This document shows positions 16,008 to 24,373 of a stretch of 64,000 bases of DNA, one piece after another. The stretch is from Mesorhizobium sp. M2D.F.Ca.ET.226.01.1.1 (GTDB lineage: Bacteria; Pseudomonadota; Alphaproteobacteria; Rhizobiales; Rhizobiaceae). The stretch spans positions 124,001 to 188,000 of the forward strand of contig NZ_RZOY02000011.1 of the NCBI RefSeq assembly GCF_004022705.2, read 5' to 3'. The translations under genes were made by a program, and so were the position numbers. The notes under the pieces were generated by a model. The model was not told the DNA's origin. It saw only the letters and a program-made list of their open reading frames with translations, and ran no database searches. Each line of letters opens with the position of its first letter. Positions within the stretch are counted from its first letter, which is position 1.

Positions 16008-16817
16008 ATGTCCCTGCCTGCCGATTTCGCGCCGGACGCGGTCGCGGCGATCCGCGCGCGGCTGGACATGGCCCGCGCGCAGGGCGCAAAAATCCTGTTC
16101 GCTATCGAAAGCGGCAGCCGGGCCTGGGGGTTTCCGTCGCCGGACAGCGACTACGACTGCCGCTTCGTCTATATCCGCCCGGTCGCCGATCATCTGGTGC
16201 TGGAGCAGCCGCGCGACGTGCTGGAGTTTCCGCTTGAGGGTGAGATCGATGCCGGCGGCTGGGATTTGCGCAAGGCCCTGCTTCTGGCGCTTGGCGGCAA
16301 TGCGGTCATCGTGGAATGGGCGAAGTCGTTGATCGTCTATGAAGAGATGCCCGGCTTCCGCCAGCGCCTGCTCGATCTGCTGGCCGAGATCGTCGATCCC
16401 GCTAAGGTGTCGCGGCACTATCTCGGCTTGGCGCGCTCGCATGTCGCCAAGACTGGAAGCTTCGCCGGCGAAGTAAAATTGAAGAAGCTGTTCTACCTGA
16501 TCCGGCCGATCGTCGCGCTGGACTGGATGGAACAGCGCGACTTCGCCAGGCTGCCGCCGATGAACATGGTCGACTGCCTGGCCGAGACCGCGGTTCCGGC
16601 ACAGGCGGCCAGTGAAATTCGCCGGCTGATCGAGAAGAAGCGCGAGACGCGCGAGCTGGGCACCGGGCCTATCCCGGCCGCGATCGCGCGCTATCTCGAA
16701 GCGCGCTATGGTCATCACGAGATGAACCTGGCCGGTTCGGTCCGCGACGAGGCGCGGCAGGCGCGCAATCGCGCCCTGGCGACCGATTTCTATCGCAGGG
16801 AGGCAGAAACCCAATGA
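16008..16817 (+). CDS. YcgL-type predicted nucleotidyltransferase
   Basis: This is a 269-residue protein of the YcgL/COG3541 branch of the polymerase-beta nucleotidyltransferase superfamily. The G-S motif and metal-binding aspartates are seen in AIESGSRAWGFPSPDSDYDCRF (as ESGSRAWGF and DSDYD). The C-terminal half is helical, with the conserved EVKLKKLFYLIRPIVALDWM. Family members are proposed to act on RNA ends, with no settled substrate. It overlaps the YceH gene by four bases and may be read through from sdhB. A link to the RtcB locus 45 kb away is possible only in principle. Confidence 0.85.
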   Translation: MSLPADFAPDAVAAIRARLDMARAQGAKILFAIESGSRAWGFPSPDSDYDCRFVYIRPVADHLVLEQPRDVLEFPLEGEIDAGGWDLRKALLLALGGNAVIVEWAKSLIVYEEMPGFRQRLLDLLAEIVDPAKVSRHYLGLARSHVAKTGSFAGEVKLKKLFYLIRPIVALDWMEQRDFARLPPMNMVDCLAETAVPAQAASEIRRLIEKKRETRELGTGPIPAAIARYLEARYGHHEMNLAGSVRDEARQARNRALATDFYRREAETQ

Positions 16818-17443
16818 CCGATCTTCCTATCCTCTCCGCCATCGAAGCGCGTGTGCTCGGCTCGCTGATCGAGAAGAAGGAATTGACGCCGGACGTCTAT
16901 CCGCTGACGCTCAACGGCGCGCACCAGGCCGCCAACCAGAAGACCGCGCGCGAGCCGGTGATGGCGCTGGAACTGACCGAGATCAGGCGGGCGCTGAGCA
17001 CCCTCGAGCAGAAAGGGCTGGTGCGACAGGCATTTGCCTCGCGCGTCGAGCGTTACGAGCATCTGATGGCGCAGCGCTTTTCACTGACCACGCCGCAGAT
17101 CGCGGTGGTCGGCTTGCTGCTCCTGCGCGGGGCGCAGACAGCCCATGAACTGCTGGCCCGTTCGGAGCGCATGGCGCGCTTTGCATCGATCGACGAGCTG
17201 CGCGACAATCTTGACCTGATGATCGGCCGCCGGCCGCCGCTGATCCAGCTGCTCGAACGCGCGCCGGGGCAGCGCGAGGAGCGGTACGTTCATTTGCTGA
17301 GCGGACCGGTGGAAGCGGCCGCAGTGGCGGCGCCGTGGCAGCCGCCGGCGTCAGCTGTGGATGCTGATCTCGAAGCGCGGGTCAAGGCGCTGGAGGAAGA
17401 GGTCGCGGCTTTGCGAGCGAAGGTCGAGGCGCTGGGCGGGTAA
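16814..17443 (+). CDS. YceH family protein (DUF480)
   Basis: This is a 209-residue protein with two winged-helix-like repeats, identified by LSAIEARVLGSLIEKKELTPD and YPLTLNGAHQAANQK. A short coiled coil ends it (LEARVKALEEEVAALRAKVEAL), matching the usual YceH layout and length. The role is unknown, and DNA binding is only suggested by the fold. It overlaps the upstream YcgL-type gene by four bases, so the two are translated together. Confidence 0.88.
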   Translation: MTDLPILSAIEARVLGSLIEKKELTPDVYPLTLNGAHQAANQKTAREPVMALELTEIRRALSTLEQKGLVRQAFASRVERYEHLMAQRFSLTTPQIAVVGLLLLRGAQTAHELLARSERMARFASIDELRDNLDLMIGRRPPLIQLLERAPGQREERYVHLLSGPVEAAAVAAPWQPPASAVDADLEARVKALEEEVAALRAKVEALGG

Positions 17444-17465
17444 GCTCACCGGAAACGTTGGCGCG

Positions 17466-17626
17466 AGGCCCCCCTCTCTGTCCTACCGGACATCTCCCCC
17501 TCAAGGGGGGAGATCAGATGTCGCGCCGGCTTTCGCCAATCACCAACGTTGAAATGGGTGAGCCGGCAATCGAGCTGCCAATCTCCCCCCTCGAGGGGGA
17601 GATGCCCGGCAGGGCAGAGAGGGGGG
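17466..17626. repeat. Palindromic intergenic repeat, family C, copy 2
   Basis: This has the same arrangement as 5121-5278: CCCCCCTCTCTGTCCTACCG on the left, a GGCTTTCGCCAATCACCAAC core, and GATGCCCGGCAGGGCAGAG on the right, with differences scattered through both arms. It lies between YceH and the convergent OsmC gene. Confidence 0.85.
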
Positions 17627-17653
17627 CGAAGGATCGTCGCCCTCTAAAACCAG

Positions 17654-18079
17654 TCACCCCAACCTTGCATCGAGCGAAACCTTGATCGCTCCCAGCGCCT
17701 TCGACACCGGGCATTCGGCCTTGGCTTTCTCGGCCAATTCCTTGAACTTCGCCGCGTCGATGCCGGGCACCTTGCCGACCAGGGTGATGGCGCTGCCGGT
17801 GATGCCGGTGCCGGGGACCAGCGTCACCACCGCCTTGGCGTCGAGCTCGGCGGCCGGCGTGCCGTTCTCGGCCAGGAAGTGCGAGAGCTGCATGGCGTAG
17901 CAACCCGCATGCGCCGCGGCGATCAGCTCTTCCGGATTGGTGCCCGACTTGCCGCTCTCGTCCTCGAAGCGCGCCTTGAACGAATAGGGCGTGCCCTTCA
18001 GCGTCCCGCTCTGTGTGTCGAGCGTGCCCTGGCCTTCCTTCAGATTGCCTTTCCAGACGGCGTTTGCGGTGCGGTCCAT
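17654..18079 (-). CDS. OsmC family peroxiredoxin
   Basis: This is a 141-residue OsmC-subfamily protein. The catalytic cysteines occur in AAHAGCYAMQLSHFLAENG and AKAECPVSKALG, and the N-terminus MDRTANAVWKGNLKEGQGT is typical of OsmC rather than Ohr. It reduces organic hydroperoxides, probably in osmotic or stationary-phase stress. It is the second protein of this fold in the window. GGAGGA lies four bases before the ATG. Confidence 0.9.
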   Translation of the reverse strand: MDRTANAVWKGNLKEGQGTLDTQSGTLKGTPYSFKARFEDESGKSGTNPEELIAAAHAGCYAMQLSHFLAENGTPAAELDAKAVVTLVPGTGITGSAITLVGKVPGIDAAKFKELAEKAKAECPVSKALGAIKVSLDARLG

Positions 18080-18175
18080 GGAGTCCTCCTGGTCTGTCGG
18101 GGTTGCGCCGGCGGGTGCCGACGTTCTTCTGAACTATAGCGCGGGCGCGGCGGAAGGCCATCCTCCGGCGCGTTG

Positions 18176-18302
18176 AGATTCAGGTGAGGCCGGCCTGCAA
18201 ATGGCGGCTCCCTGCGCTTCAGGTGCTCACGTACGAAAAGTACGCTCCGCTCCGGTTCTCGGAAGCCACCATTTTCGACACGGCCTGACCTGAATCTCAA
18301 CG
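18176..18302. repeat. Repeat family A, copy 2
   Basis: The element runs from GATTCAGGTGAGGCCGGCCT to GGCCTGACCTGAATCTC, with a central GCTCACGTACGAAAAGTACG palindrome. It is about 127 bases, the short form of the family, and lies between the OsmC gene start and the small membrane-protein gene. Confidence 0.88.
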
Positions 18303-18422
18303 CACCTCCCCGCTGCTTTGACTGGGCAGGGCAAATTCTCGAAAAAAGTGCGTGCAAAATGTCGACTTCGCATCGGCCCGACCGTCCTGCGGGCGGCCAC
18401 TCACGGCCGATGGAGATTTGAG

Positions 18423-18641
18423 ATGGACAATCTGTTTGTTGCGATCTGGGGAAAGCCGGGAGTCCGGCGACCGGAAGAGTTCTGGCTGGATCCGCCGGCG
18501 CCCGGTCTCGGTCGACTGGTTGCGGCAATCGCTATTGTTGGCGTCGCGGCATGCCTGCTCGATCACATGGCCACGGCAAGCAAAACTGACACCACCGCCT
18601 CTGCCTCTTATAACGTGGCCATCGAAGGGAGCTCGAGATGA
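18423..18641 (+). CDS. Small single-pass membrane protein, 72 aa
   Basis: A 72-residue frame begins MDNLFVAIWGKPGVRRPEEF with GGAG seven bases before the ATG. It has one hydrophobic segment (GLGRLVAAIAIVGVAACLLD, about residues 28-47). The stop overlaps the ATG of the next gene (ATGA), which argues that it is translated. I do not recognise a family. It may anchor or regulate the YciI-like protein that follows. Confidence 0.65.
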   Translation: MDNLFVAIWGKPGVRRPEEFWLDPPAPGLGRLVAAIAIVGVAACLLDHMATASKTDTTASASYNVAIEGSSR

Positions 18642-18994
18642 AATATGTCCTGCTGGTCTATGGCGAGGAGAAGGACCTTTACGCGCTTACCCCGAAACGG
18701 GCGGCCAGGCTCGATGCCGACTCGCTTGCCTATGACAGGGAACTCGAGCGGCAAGGCAAGCTGATCATCGCGCAGGCATTGCAATCGGTGAAGACATCGA
18801 AATCGCTGAGGCGGCGCAAGGGCAAGGCGGTGATCACCGACGGGCCGTTCGCCGAGACCAAGGAGCAGCTGCTCGGCTTCGTCATGATCGAGGCGGCCGA
18901 CCTTGCCGAGGCGCTGAAGATCGCGGAAGGCATTCCGCTGGCCGAGCTCGGCACAGTCGAGGTCCGGGCGATCTACGACATACCGGGTTCATGA
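18638..18994 (+). CDS. YciI-like (DGPF domain) protein
   Basis: This is a 118-residue protein of the YCII-related superfamily. It opens with MKYVLLVYGEEKDLYAL and carries the signature DGPFAETKEQLLGF. Members have a ferredoxin-like fold and are often found beside ECF sigma factors; the function is not settled. None is adjacent here. The start overlaps the preceding small membrane-protein gene by four bases. A different YciI protein is encoded at 34852-35148. Confidence 0.88.
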   Translation: MKYVLLVYGEEKDLYALTPKRAARLDADSLAYDRELERQGKLIIAQALQSVKTSKSLRRRKGKAVITDGPFAETKEQLLGFVMIEAADLAEALKIAEGIPLAELGTVEVRAIYDIPGS

Positions 18995-19112
18995 TGCCGG
19001 CCTACGGCGGTTGCGGCGCGATGTTCAGCTTTTCTTCACCGGTCGCAACCGTTGCGTGTTGAAGCAGGGCCGCGCTTCTCTTATCGTCGCCGCGATTTCG
19101 GGGGAATTCGGC

Positions 19113-19643
19113 ATGCCTATTCTTATTGCGATACTTGGCCTGCTCGGAGCGGCCGCCATCTGGTGGTACCGGCTGAAATATATGAGCGACGCCGCGCGTG
19201 AGGTCGCCGACGTCGTCGGCCGCGTGCAAGGCAATATCCGGCGCAAGAAATTGCGCAAGCAGGCGGCGCTGTCGCCGCTAACCGCGATCGACGACCCGGT
19301 GGTGGCGGCCGCCACGCTGATCACCGCGATCGTCGCCGAGCAAGGACCGGTCTTGCCGCAGCGCGAGTCGGTGCTGCGCGAGGTGATCGCGCAGATCGCC
19401 GACACCAAGAAGAAGACCGACGAGGCCGTCGTCTATGGCAAATGGGCAGCCGCGCAGGTCGACGACACGACGATTGTCATCGACAAGCTGGGACCCTTCC
19501 TGCGCGAGCGCCTCGATCCGCATGAGCGCGACGATCTGCTCAGGATGCTGAACCGTGTCGCGCAGGGCGGCGGGCAGAGCTTGAAGATACCGGACCAGCG
19601 AATGCTGAGGCTGCGGCAGAAGCTGGGGTTCGAAGTGAACTGA
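19113..19643 (+). CDS. Membrane-anchored protein, possibly TerB-like
   Basis: This is a 176-residue protein started at the ATG at 19113, which follows GGGGGA; a frame from 19011 has no ribosome-binding site. One N-terminal membrane segment (MPILIAILGLLGAAAIWWY) is followed by a basic stretch and a helical soluble domain. The segments DDPVVAAATLITAIVAEQG and LRVLNRVAQ-like helices recall TerB-type acidic helical bundles, but the match is weak. The role is unknown. Confidence 0.6.
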   Translation: MPILIAILGLLGAAAIWWYRLKYMSDAAREVADVVGRVQGNIRRKKLRKQAALSPLTAIDDPVVAAATLITAIVAEQGPVLPQRESVLREVIAQIADTKKKTDEAVVYGKWAAAQVDDTTIVIDKLGPFLRERLDPHERDDLLRMLNRVAQGGGQSLKIPDQRMLRLRQKLGFEVN

Positions 19644-19730
19644 GCTGAAGCAGCAACGGCCGGATCGCCTGCCTTCGTGATTGGCCGAAACGCCTCTCGC
19701 TCCGCGAAGGCCTACGCAATCGCCAGACCT

Positions 19731-21008
19731 TCAGATCGCCTCGCCCTTGAGCAGCCTCGGCGTGTCGCCGGACAGGCCCGAGGCCTGGCGGATAAAGAAT
19801 TCTTTCAGCCTCGGCATGCGCTCGACCAGCCCGAGGCCAAGGTCGCGCGCGGCGCGCAGCGGGCCGATGTCGTTGGAGAACAGCCGGTTCAAGACATCGG
19901 TGGTGATGCCCATCTGCAGCGTGTCGAAGCGGCGCCATTGCTGGTAGCGCTCGAGCACGTCGAGCGCGCCGATGTCCTGGCCGAGGCGGTCGGCCTCGAC
20001 AATGACTTCCGCGAGCGCGGCCACATCCTTGAAGCCAAGATTGAGGCCCTGGCCGGCAATCGGGTGGATGCCATGGGCGGCGTCGCCGGCGAGCGCGATG
20101 CGCGGCGCGACGAAGGCGCGCGCCAGCGTCAGGCCGAGCGGCCACGCGCGTGGCTTGTCGACGACCCGGATATCGCCGAGCTTCAGGCCGAAGCGCTGCT
20201 CAAGATCGTGCTCGAAGACGAACTCGTCGCCCTCGACCAGCACCTTTGCATCTTCCGTGCGCTCGACCCACACGATCGACGAGCGATTGGTCCCATCACT
20301 GTCCGGCTTCAGCGGCAGCGTGGCGATGGGGCCAGCGGGCAGAAAATGCTCCTCGGCGCGGCCGTTGTGCGGGCGCTCATGCGCCACCGTGCAGACGATG
20401 CCGGACTGGCCATACTCCCATTTCACCGTCTTGATGCCGGCCATGTCGCGCAGCTTGGAATTGACGCCGTCGGCGGCGATCAGCAACCGCGCCCTCAGCG
20501 TGGCGCCGTCGGCCAGGTGCACCGTGATGCCGGCGCCGTTCAGATCGAAGGCGCTGACCGCCATGCCTTCGATGATGTCGATGCCGAGCTTTTCGGCGCG
20601 CCGGCGCAGCGCGCCGTTCAAATCGCGGTTGGCAACCATGTGGGCGAAAGGCTCGCCGGGCGCCACCTCGCCGTCGAAGGTCAAGAACACCGGACGCACC
20701 GGATCGGCGGCGCGCGAGTCGGTGATGATCATTTCAGTGATCGCCTGCGCTTGCGGCGCGATCTCGTCCCAGACGCCAAGTTGTTCCAGCATGCGGCTGG
20801 CGGCCGCCGCGATGGCCGAAGCGCGGCCGTCTTTCTGCCAGACGCCGGCGGGGGCAGCATCGACGATGGCGATGCCGAGGCCCGGCCGGGCCTGCTTCAG
20901 CGACACGGCGGTGGTGAGGCCGACATAGCCCGCCCCGGCGATGAGCACGTCGAGCGGACGCTCGCGATTCCCATCGGCCCCTGCTTCATCCGGCTTGCGG
21001 TTGACCAT
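19731..21008 (-). CDS. FAD-dependent hydroxylase, UbiH/UbiF/COQ6 family
   Basis: This is a 425-residue flavoprotein monooxygenase. The dinucleotide-binding motif is LIAGAGYVGLTTAVSLKQ, and the second FAD motif is LAGDAAHGIHPIAGQGLNLG, followed by the FKDVAALAEVI helix typical of ubiquinone-ring hydroxylases. It probably performs one of the aerobic hydroxylations of ubiquinone biosynthesis; which carbon cannot be told. I start it at the ATG at 21008 with AAGGA upstream rather than at 21092. It is divergent from tesB. Confidence 0.88.
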   Translation of the reverse strand: MVNRKPDEAGADGNRERPLDVLIAGAGYVGLTTAVSLKQARPGLGIAIVDAAPAGVWQKDGRASAIAAAASRMLEQLGVWDEIAPQAQAITEMIITDSRAADPVRPVFLTFDGEVAPGEPFAHMVANRDLNGALRRRAEKLGIDIIEGMAVSAFDLNGAGITVHLADGATLRARLLIAADGVNSKLRDMAGIKTVKWEYGQSGIVCTVAHERPHNGRAEEHFLPAGPIATLPLKPDSDGTNRSSIVWVERTEDAKVLVEGDEFVFEHDLEQRFGLKLGDIRVVDKPRAWPLGLTLARAFVAPRIALAGDAAHGIHPIAGQGLNLGFKDVAALAEVIVEADRLGQDIGALDVLERYQQWRRFDTLQMGITTDVLNRLFSNDIGPLRAARDLGLGLVERMPRLKEFFIRQASGLSGDTPRLLKGEAI

Positions 21009-21110
21009 GGCATCATCCTTTCGCGGCTTCGCTCTGGCGCCGTTGCGGTCTTGACTGCCCGCACGTCCTGTCCGAAACCGGCCATGGCACATCTTTGAAG
21101 GATTTCAAAC

Positions 21111-21974
21111 ATGACCGCGGCCATGGACGAGCTTCTCGACATTCTCGACCTCGAGCAGCTCGAACACAATCTGTATCGTGGTCGCAGCCCCAAGGTCGAC
21201 TGGCAGCGCGTGTTCGGCGGCCAGACGATCGCGCAGGCGCTGGTCGCCGCGCAGCGCACCGTCGAGCCGGAACGCCATGTGCATTCGCTGCACGGCTATT
21301 TCATGCGGCCGGGCGACACCAAGCTGCCGATCGTCTATGAGGTCGACCGCATCCGCGACGGCGGCTCCTTCACCACGCGCCGGGTGGTGGCGATCCAGCA
21401 TGGCCAGGCGATCTTCTCGCTGGAGGCGTCGTTCCAGCAGGACGAGGTCGGGCTGGAACATCAACTGCCGATGCCGCGCGACGTGCCGGCGCCGGACAAG
21501 CTGCTCTCCCAGCGCGAGCTTCTGGGAAAATTCGGCGAGGCGGTGCCGGAAGGCATCAGGCACTACTGGGAGCGCGACCGGCCGATCGAGATGAAGCCGG
21601 TGATGCTGAAGCACTATACCAGCCGCGAGAAGCTGGAGCCTCAGCAAAACATCTGGATCCGCACCACCGGCCCGGTGCCGGAAAACCGTGCCATCCAGGC
21701 AGCTGTGCTTGCCTATCTTTCGGACATGACGCTGCTCGACACCTCGACCTTCGCGCATGGCCGCGCCATCTTCGACCGCGACATCCAGGCCGCCAGCCTC
21801 GACCACGCCATGTGGTTCCACCGCAGCCACTCGCTGGACGACTGGATCCTCTACAATCAGGACAGCCCGTCGACGCAAGGCTCGCGCGGCTTCACGCGCG
21901 GATCGCTGTTCGCGCGTGACGGGACGCTGATCGCTTCGGTCGCCCAGGAAGGCCTGATCCGGCTGAAGCGTTGA
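21111..21974 (+). CDS. tesB: Acyl-CoA thioesterase II
   Basis: TesB hydrolyses medium- and long-chain acyl-CoA to free fatty acid and CoA. The 287-residue double-hotdog protein has FGGQTIAQALVAAQRTV and HSLHGYFMRPGD in the first half. The catalytic Asp-containing helix region is in FDRDIQAASLDHAMWFHR, with YNQDSPSTQGSRGFTRGSL following. The length matches E. coli TesB. It is divergent from the UbiH-type gene across about 100 bases and is followed by the glnK control region. Confidence 0.94.
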   Translation: MTAAMDELLDILDLEQLEHNLYRGRSPKVDWQRVFGGQTIAQALVAAQRTVEPERHVHSLHGYFMRPGDTKLPIVYEVDRIRDGGSFTTRRVVAIQHGQAIFSLEASFQQDEVGLEHQLPMPRDVPAPDKLLSQRELLGKFGEAVPEGIRHYWERDRPIEMKPVMLKHYTSREKLEPQQNIWIRTTGPVPENRAIQAAVLAYLSDMTLLDTSTFAHGRAIFDRDIQAASLDHAMWFHRSHSLDDWILYNQDSPSTQGSRGFTRGSLFARDGTLIASVAQEGLIRLKR

Positions 21975-22054
21975 GCCGGCTTCAAGCGATTGCCTGGTAA
22001 TCGGGCTTTTTTGATTTTCTGCCTATTTTTTAATCAGTACTGTTGACCCCGCTG

Positions 22055-22139
22055 TGCGCGAATGATGTGCACCGGCCGCACATTCCCTTTCTTTACAACG
22101 GGTTAACGCCCGGCTCATCGAATTGGCACGGAGCTTGAA
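22055..22139 (+). promoter_or_regulatory. Sigma-54 promoter and NtrC-type site upstream of glnK
   Basis: TTGGCACGGAGCTTGAA (22123-22139) matches the -24/-12 consensus, with GG and GA ten bases apart (the consensus has GC). About 52 bases upstream, TGCGCGAATGATGTGCA (22055-22071) is a 17-base dyad close to the NtrC site TGCACC-N5-GGTGCA. The pair predicts activation under nitrogen limitation, as known for glnK-amtB in proteobacteria. Confidence 0.8.
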
Positions 22140-22223
22140 TCCTGGGGATCACTCTCCGGCTCTCCTCGGGATCGGTGTAGGTGTGCAATCGCGGGGGACC
22201 GCAACAGCAAAGGGTGAAACCTT

Positions 22224-22562
22224 ATGAAAATCGTGATGGCAATCATCAAGCCGTTCAAGCTCGACGAGGTGCGCGAAGCGCTCACCGCAGTCGGCATCCA
22301 GGGCCTGACCGTCACCGAAGTCAAAGGCTACGGGCGTCAGAAGGGGCACACGGAAATCTATCGCGGCGCGGAATACGCGGTCAGCTTCCTGCCCAAGATC
22401 AAGATCGAGGTCGCCGTCGGCGCCGACATCGTCGACAAGGCCGTCGAAGCCATCACCTCGGCCGCCAAGACCGGCCAGATCGGCGACGGCAAGATCTTCG
22501 TCTTCGGCATCGACCAGGCGGTGCGCATCCGCACCGGCGAAACAGACACCGACGCGCTCTGA
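22224..22562 (+). CDS. glnK: PII nitrogen signal protein GlnK
   Basis: GlnK is a trimeric PII protein that senses 2-oxoglutarate, ATP and uridylylation state and plugs the AmtB channel. The 112-residue protein is full length. The uridylylated tyrosine is Tyr51 in the T-loop EIYRGAEYAVSF, and the C-terminal signature GDGKIFVFGIDQAVRIRTGE is intact. The ATG has AAGGGTGAAACC upstream. It lies 31 bases before amtB in one operon. The linkage to amtB is why I call it GlnK rather than GlnB. Confidence 0.95.
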   Translation: MKIVMAIIKPFKLDEVREALTAVGIQGLTVTEVKGYGRQKGHTEIYRGAEYAVSFLPKIKIEVAVGADIVDKAVEAITSAAKTGQIGDGKIFVFGIDQAVRIRTGETDTDAL

Positions 22563-22593
22563 GCGGCGACCATCCATTCCAACGGAGAGTTCA

Positions 22594-23946
22594 ATGAATA
22601 TTCCTTCCACCTTGAAGACGACGGGACGCGCGGCCGCTTCGCTCGCTCTCGTAGCGCTGAGCACCGCCGCCGCCTTCGCGCAGGAGGCTGCTCCGGCGGC
22701 GGCGCCTGCGGCACCGGCCGCGCCGACCCCGGTTCTCGACACCGGCAATACCGCCTGGATGCTGACCTCGACGGCGCTTGTGCTGATGATGACCATCCCG
22801 GGCCTGGCGCTGTTCTATGGCGGCATGGTGCGCAAGAAGAACGTGCTGGCCACGATCATGCAGAGCTTCGCCATCACCTGCCTGGTGACGGTGCTGTGGT
22901 TCATGTTCGGCTATTCACTCGCCTTCACCACCAATGACTCGGCGTCGATGAATGCCTATATCGGCGGCTTCTCGCGCTTCTTCCACCACGGCATCACCGT
23001 CTCGACGCTTTGGCTGCCGGGTGTCTCGAACATTCCCGAGTTTGTCTTCTCGATGTTCCAGATGACCTTCGCCATCATCACCCCTGCGCTGATTGCCGGC
23101 GCCTTCGCCGAGCGTATGAAATTCTCGGCGCTGCTGCTCTTCATGGGCCTGTGGCTGGTGTTCGTCTATGCGCCGATCGCGCACTGGGTATGGGGCGGCG
23201 GCTTCCTCGGCGCCGCTGGTGTGCTCGACTTCGCAGGCGGCACGGTCGTCCACATCAACGCCGGTGTCGCGGGCCTGGTCTGCGCGCTGGTGCTGGGCAA
23301 GCGCGAAGGCTACGGCACCACCAACATGGCGCCGCACAATCTCGTCTATTCGGTGATCGGCGCCTCGCTGCTGTGGGTCGGCTGGTTCGGCTTCAACGCT
23401 GGTTCGGAACTTGCCGCCGACGGCCTCGCCGGTGCCGCGATGATGAACACGCAAGTCGCCACCGCCGCGGCAGCGCTGGCCTGGATGTTCGCCGAATGGA
23501 TCGTCGCCAAGAAGCCTTCGGTGCTCGGCATCATCTCGGGCGCCGTCGCCGGCCTAGTCGCGGTGACGCCGGCTTCCGGTTTCGTCAACCCGACCGGCGC
23601 CTTCATCGTCGGTATCCTCGCCGGCGTCATCTGCTACCTGTCGGCGGTCAAGCTCAAGCATGCGCTTGGCTATGACGACTCGCTCGATGCCTTCGGCGTG
23701 CATGGTATCGGCGGTATCGTCGGCGCTCTGCTCACCGGCGCGCTCGCCGATCCGGCGATCAACGCGCTCGGCAAGGATGCTTCGGTCGGCAAGCAGATCT
23801 ACGGCATCATCTTCACCATCCTGTGGACGGCGATCGCCACCTTCGTGATCCTCTACATCGTCAAGGCGCTGGTCGGCCTGCGTCCGTCCACCCAAGAAGA
23901 GGTCGAAGGTCTCGACGTCACTCAGCACGGCGAAGTGGTGCCGTAA
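22594..23946 (+). CDS. amtB: Ammonium transporter AmtB
   Basis: AmtB is a trimeric ammonium channel of the inner membrane. The 450-residue protein has a signal-peptide-like N-terminus ending in AAAFAQ and an alanine/proline linker, then eleven membrane helices. Family motifs include NTAWMLTSTALVLMMTIPGLA and FGGTVVHINAGVAGL-like DFAGGTVVHINAGVAGLV, which holds one of the twin pore histidines. The other is in DAFGVHGIGGIVGALLTGA. It is co-transcribed with glnK, whose product blocks it when ammonium is plentiful. Confidence 0.95.
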   Translation: MNIPSTLKTTGRAAASLALVALSTAAAFAQEAAPAAAPAAPAAPTPVLDTGNTAWMLTSTALVLMMTIPGLALFYGGMVRKKNVLATIMQSFAITCLVTVLWFMFGYSLAFTTNDSASMNAYIGGFSRFFHHGITVSTLWLPGVSNIPEFVFSMFQMTFAIITPALIAGAFAERMKFSALLLFMGLWLVFVYAPIAHWVWGGGFLGAAGVLDFAGGTVVHINAGVAGLVCALVLGKREGYGTTNMAPHNLVYSVIGASLLWVGWFGFNAGSELAADGLAGAAMMNTQVATAAAALAWMFAEWIVAKKPSVLGIISGAVAGLVAVTPASGFVNPTGAFIVGILAGVICYLSAVKLKHALGYDDSLDAFGVHGIGGIVGALLTGALADPAINALGKDASVGKQIYGIIFTILWTAIATFVILYIVKALVGLRPSTQEEVEGLDVTQHGEVVP

Positions 23947-24094
23947 GGCCGCCTTTGCCCCTTACCAGGGCGCAATTCCGGAAGATTTCATCCTTTTCCT
24001 GGAATTGCCCCGAGGGCCGGCGGATCCTCCTCCCGCCGGCCCGGAAGTCCTCCCAAGATCCCGTCGTGACGCTCTCGAAAGGGGCTCACGCCTT

Positions 24095-24128
24095 GAGGCC
24101 CGGAACACTCTTCCGGGCCTCCTTTTTT
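24095..24128 (+). terminator. Terminator of glnK-amtB
   Basis: A perfect 11-base-pair stem, GAGGCCCGGAA / TTCCGGGCCTC, has a CACTC loop and is followed by a TTTTTT run at 24123-24128. It lies 150 bases after the amtB stop; the gap contains a degenerate copy of repeat family B near 23974-24009. Confidence 0.9.
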
Positions 24129-24213
24129 GTCAGCTGGCCATCCAAGCCGTTTCTCACTTGATCGCGCCTGTGAGGATCGGGTTCCGCAAGGGCCTGATCG
24201 TTTCGCCGTTTAC

Positions 24214-24250
24214 ACAAGGGATGGCGGGCTGCAAGCCCGCCATCCCTTGT
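24214..24250. repeat. Perfect 17-bp inverted repeat upstream of ftsK
   Basis: ACAAGGGATGGCGGGCT and its exact reverse complement are separated by only GCA. There is no T-run on either side, so it does not look like a simple terminator. It sits about 125 bases before the ftsK start. Confidence 0.85.
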
Positions 24251-24373
24251 TGCGGATGAAGTTCGGTAAAAGGCCATGGTTAATGCGGCCTTAACCTTCC
24301 CCCCGATAGTCTGGCGTTCGAATCTGCCGAGGTGCGCCATGCGCCCGGCCAGGCAACGATCACGGGGAAGAGC

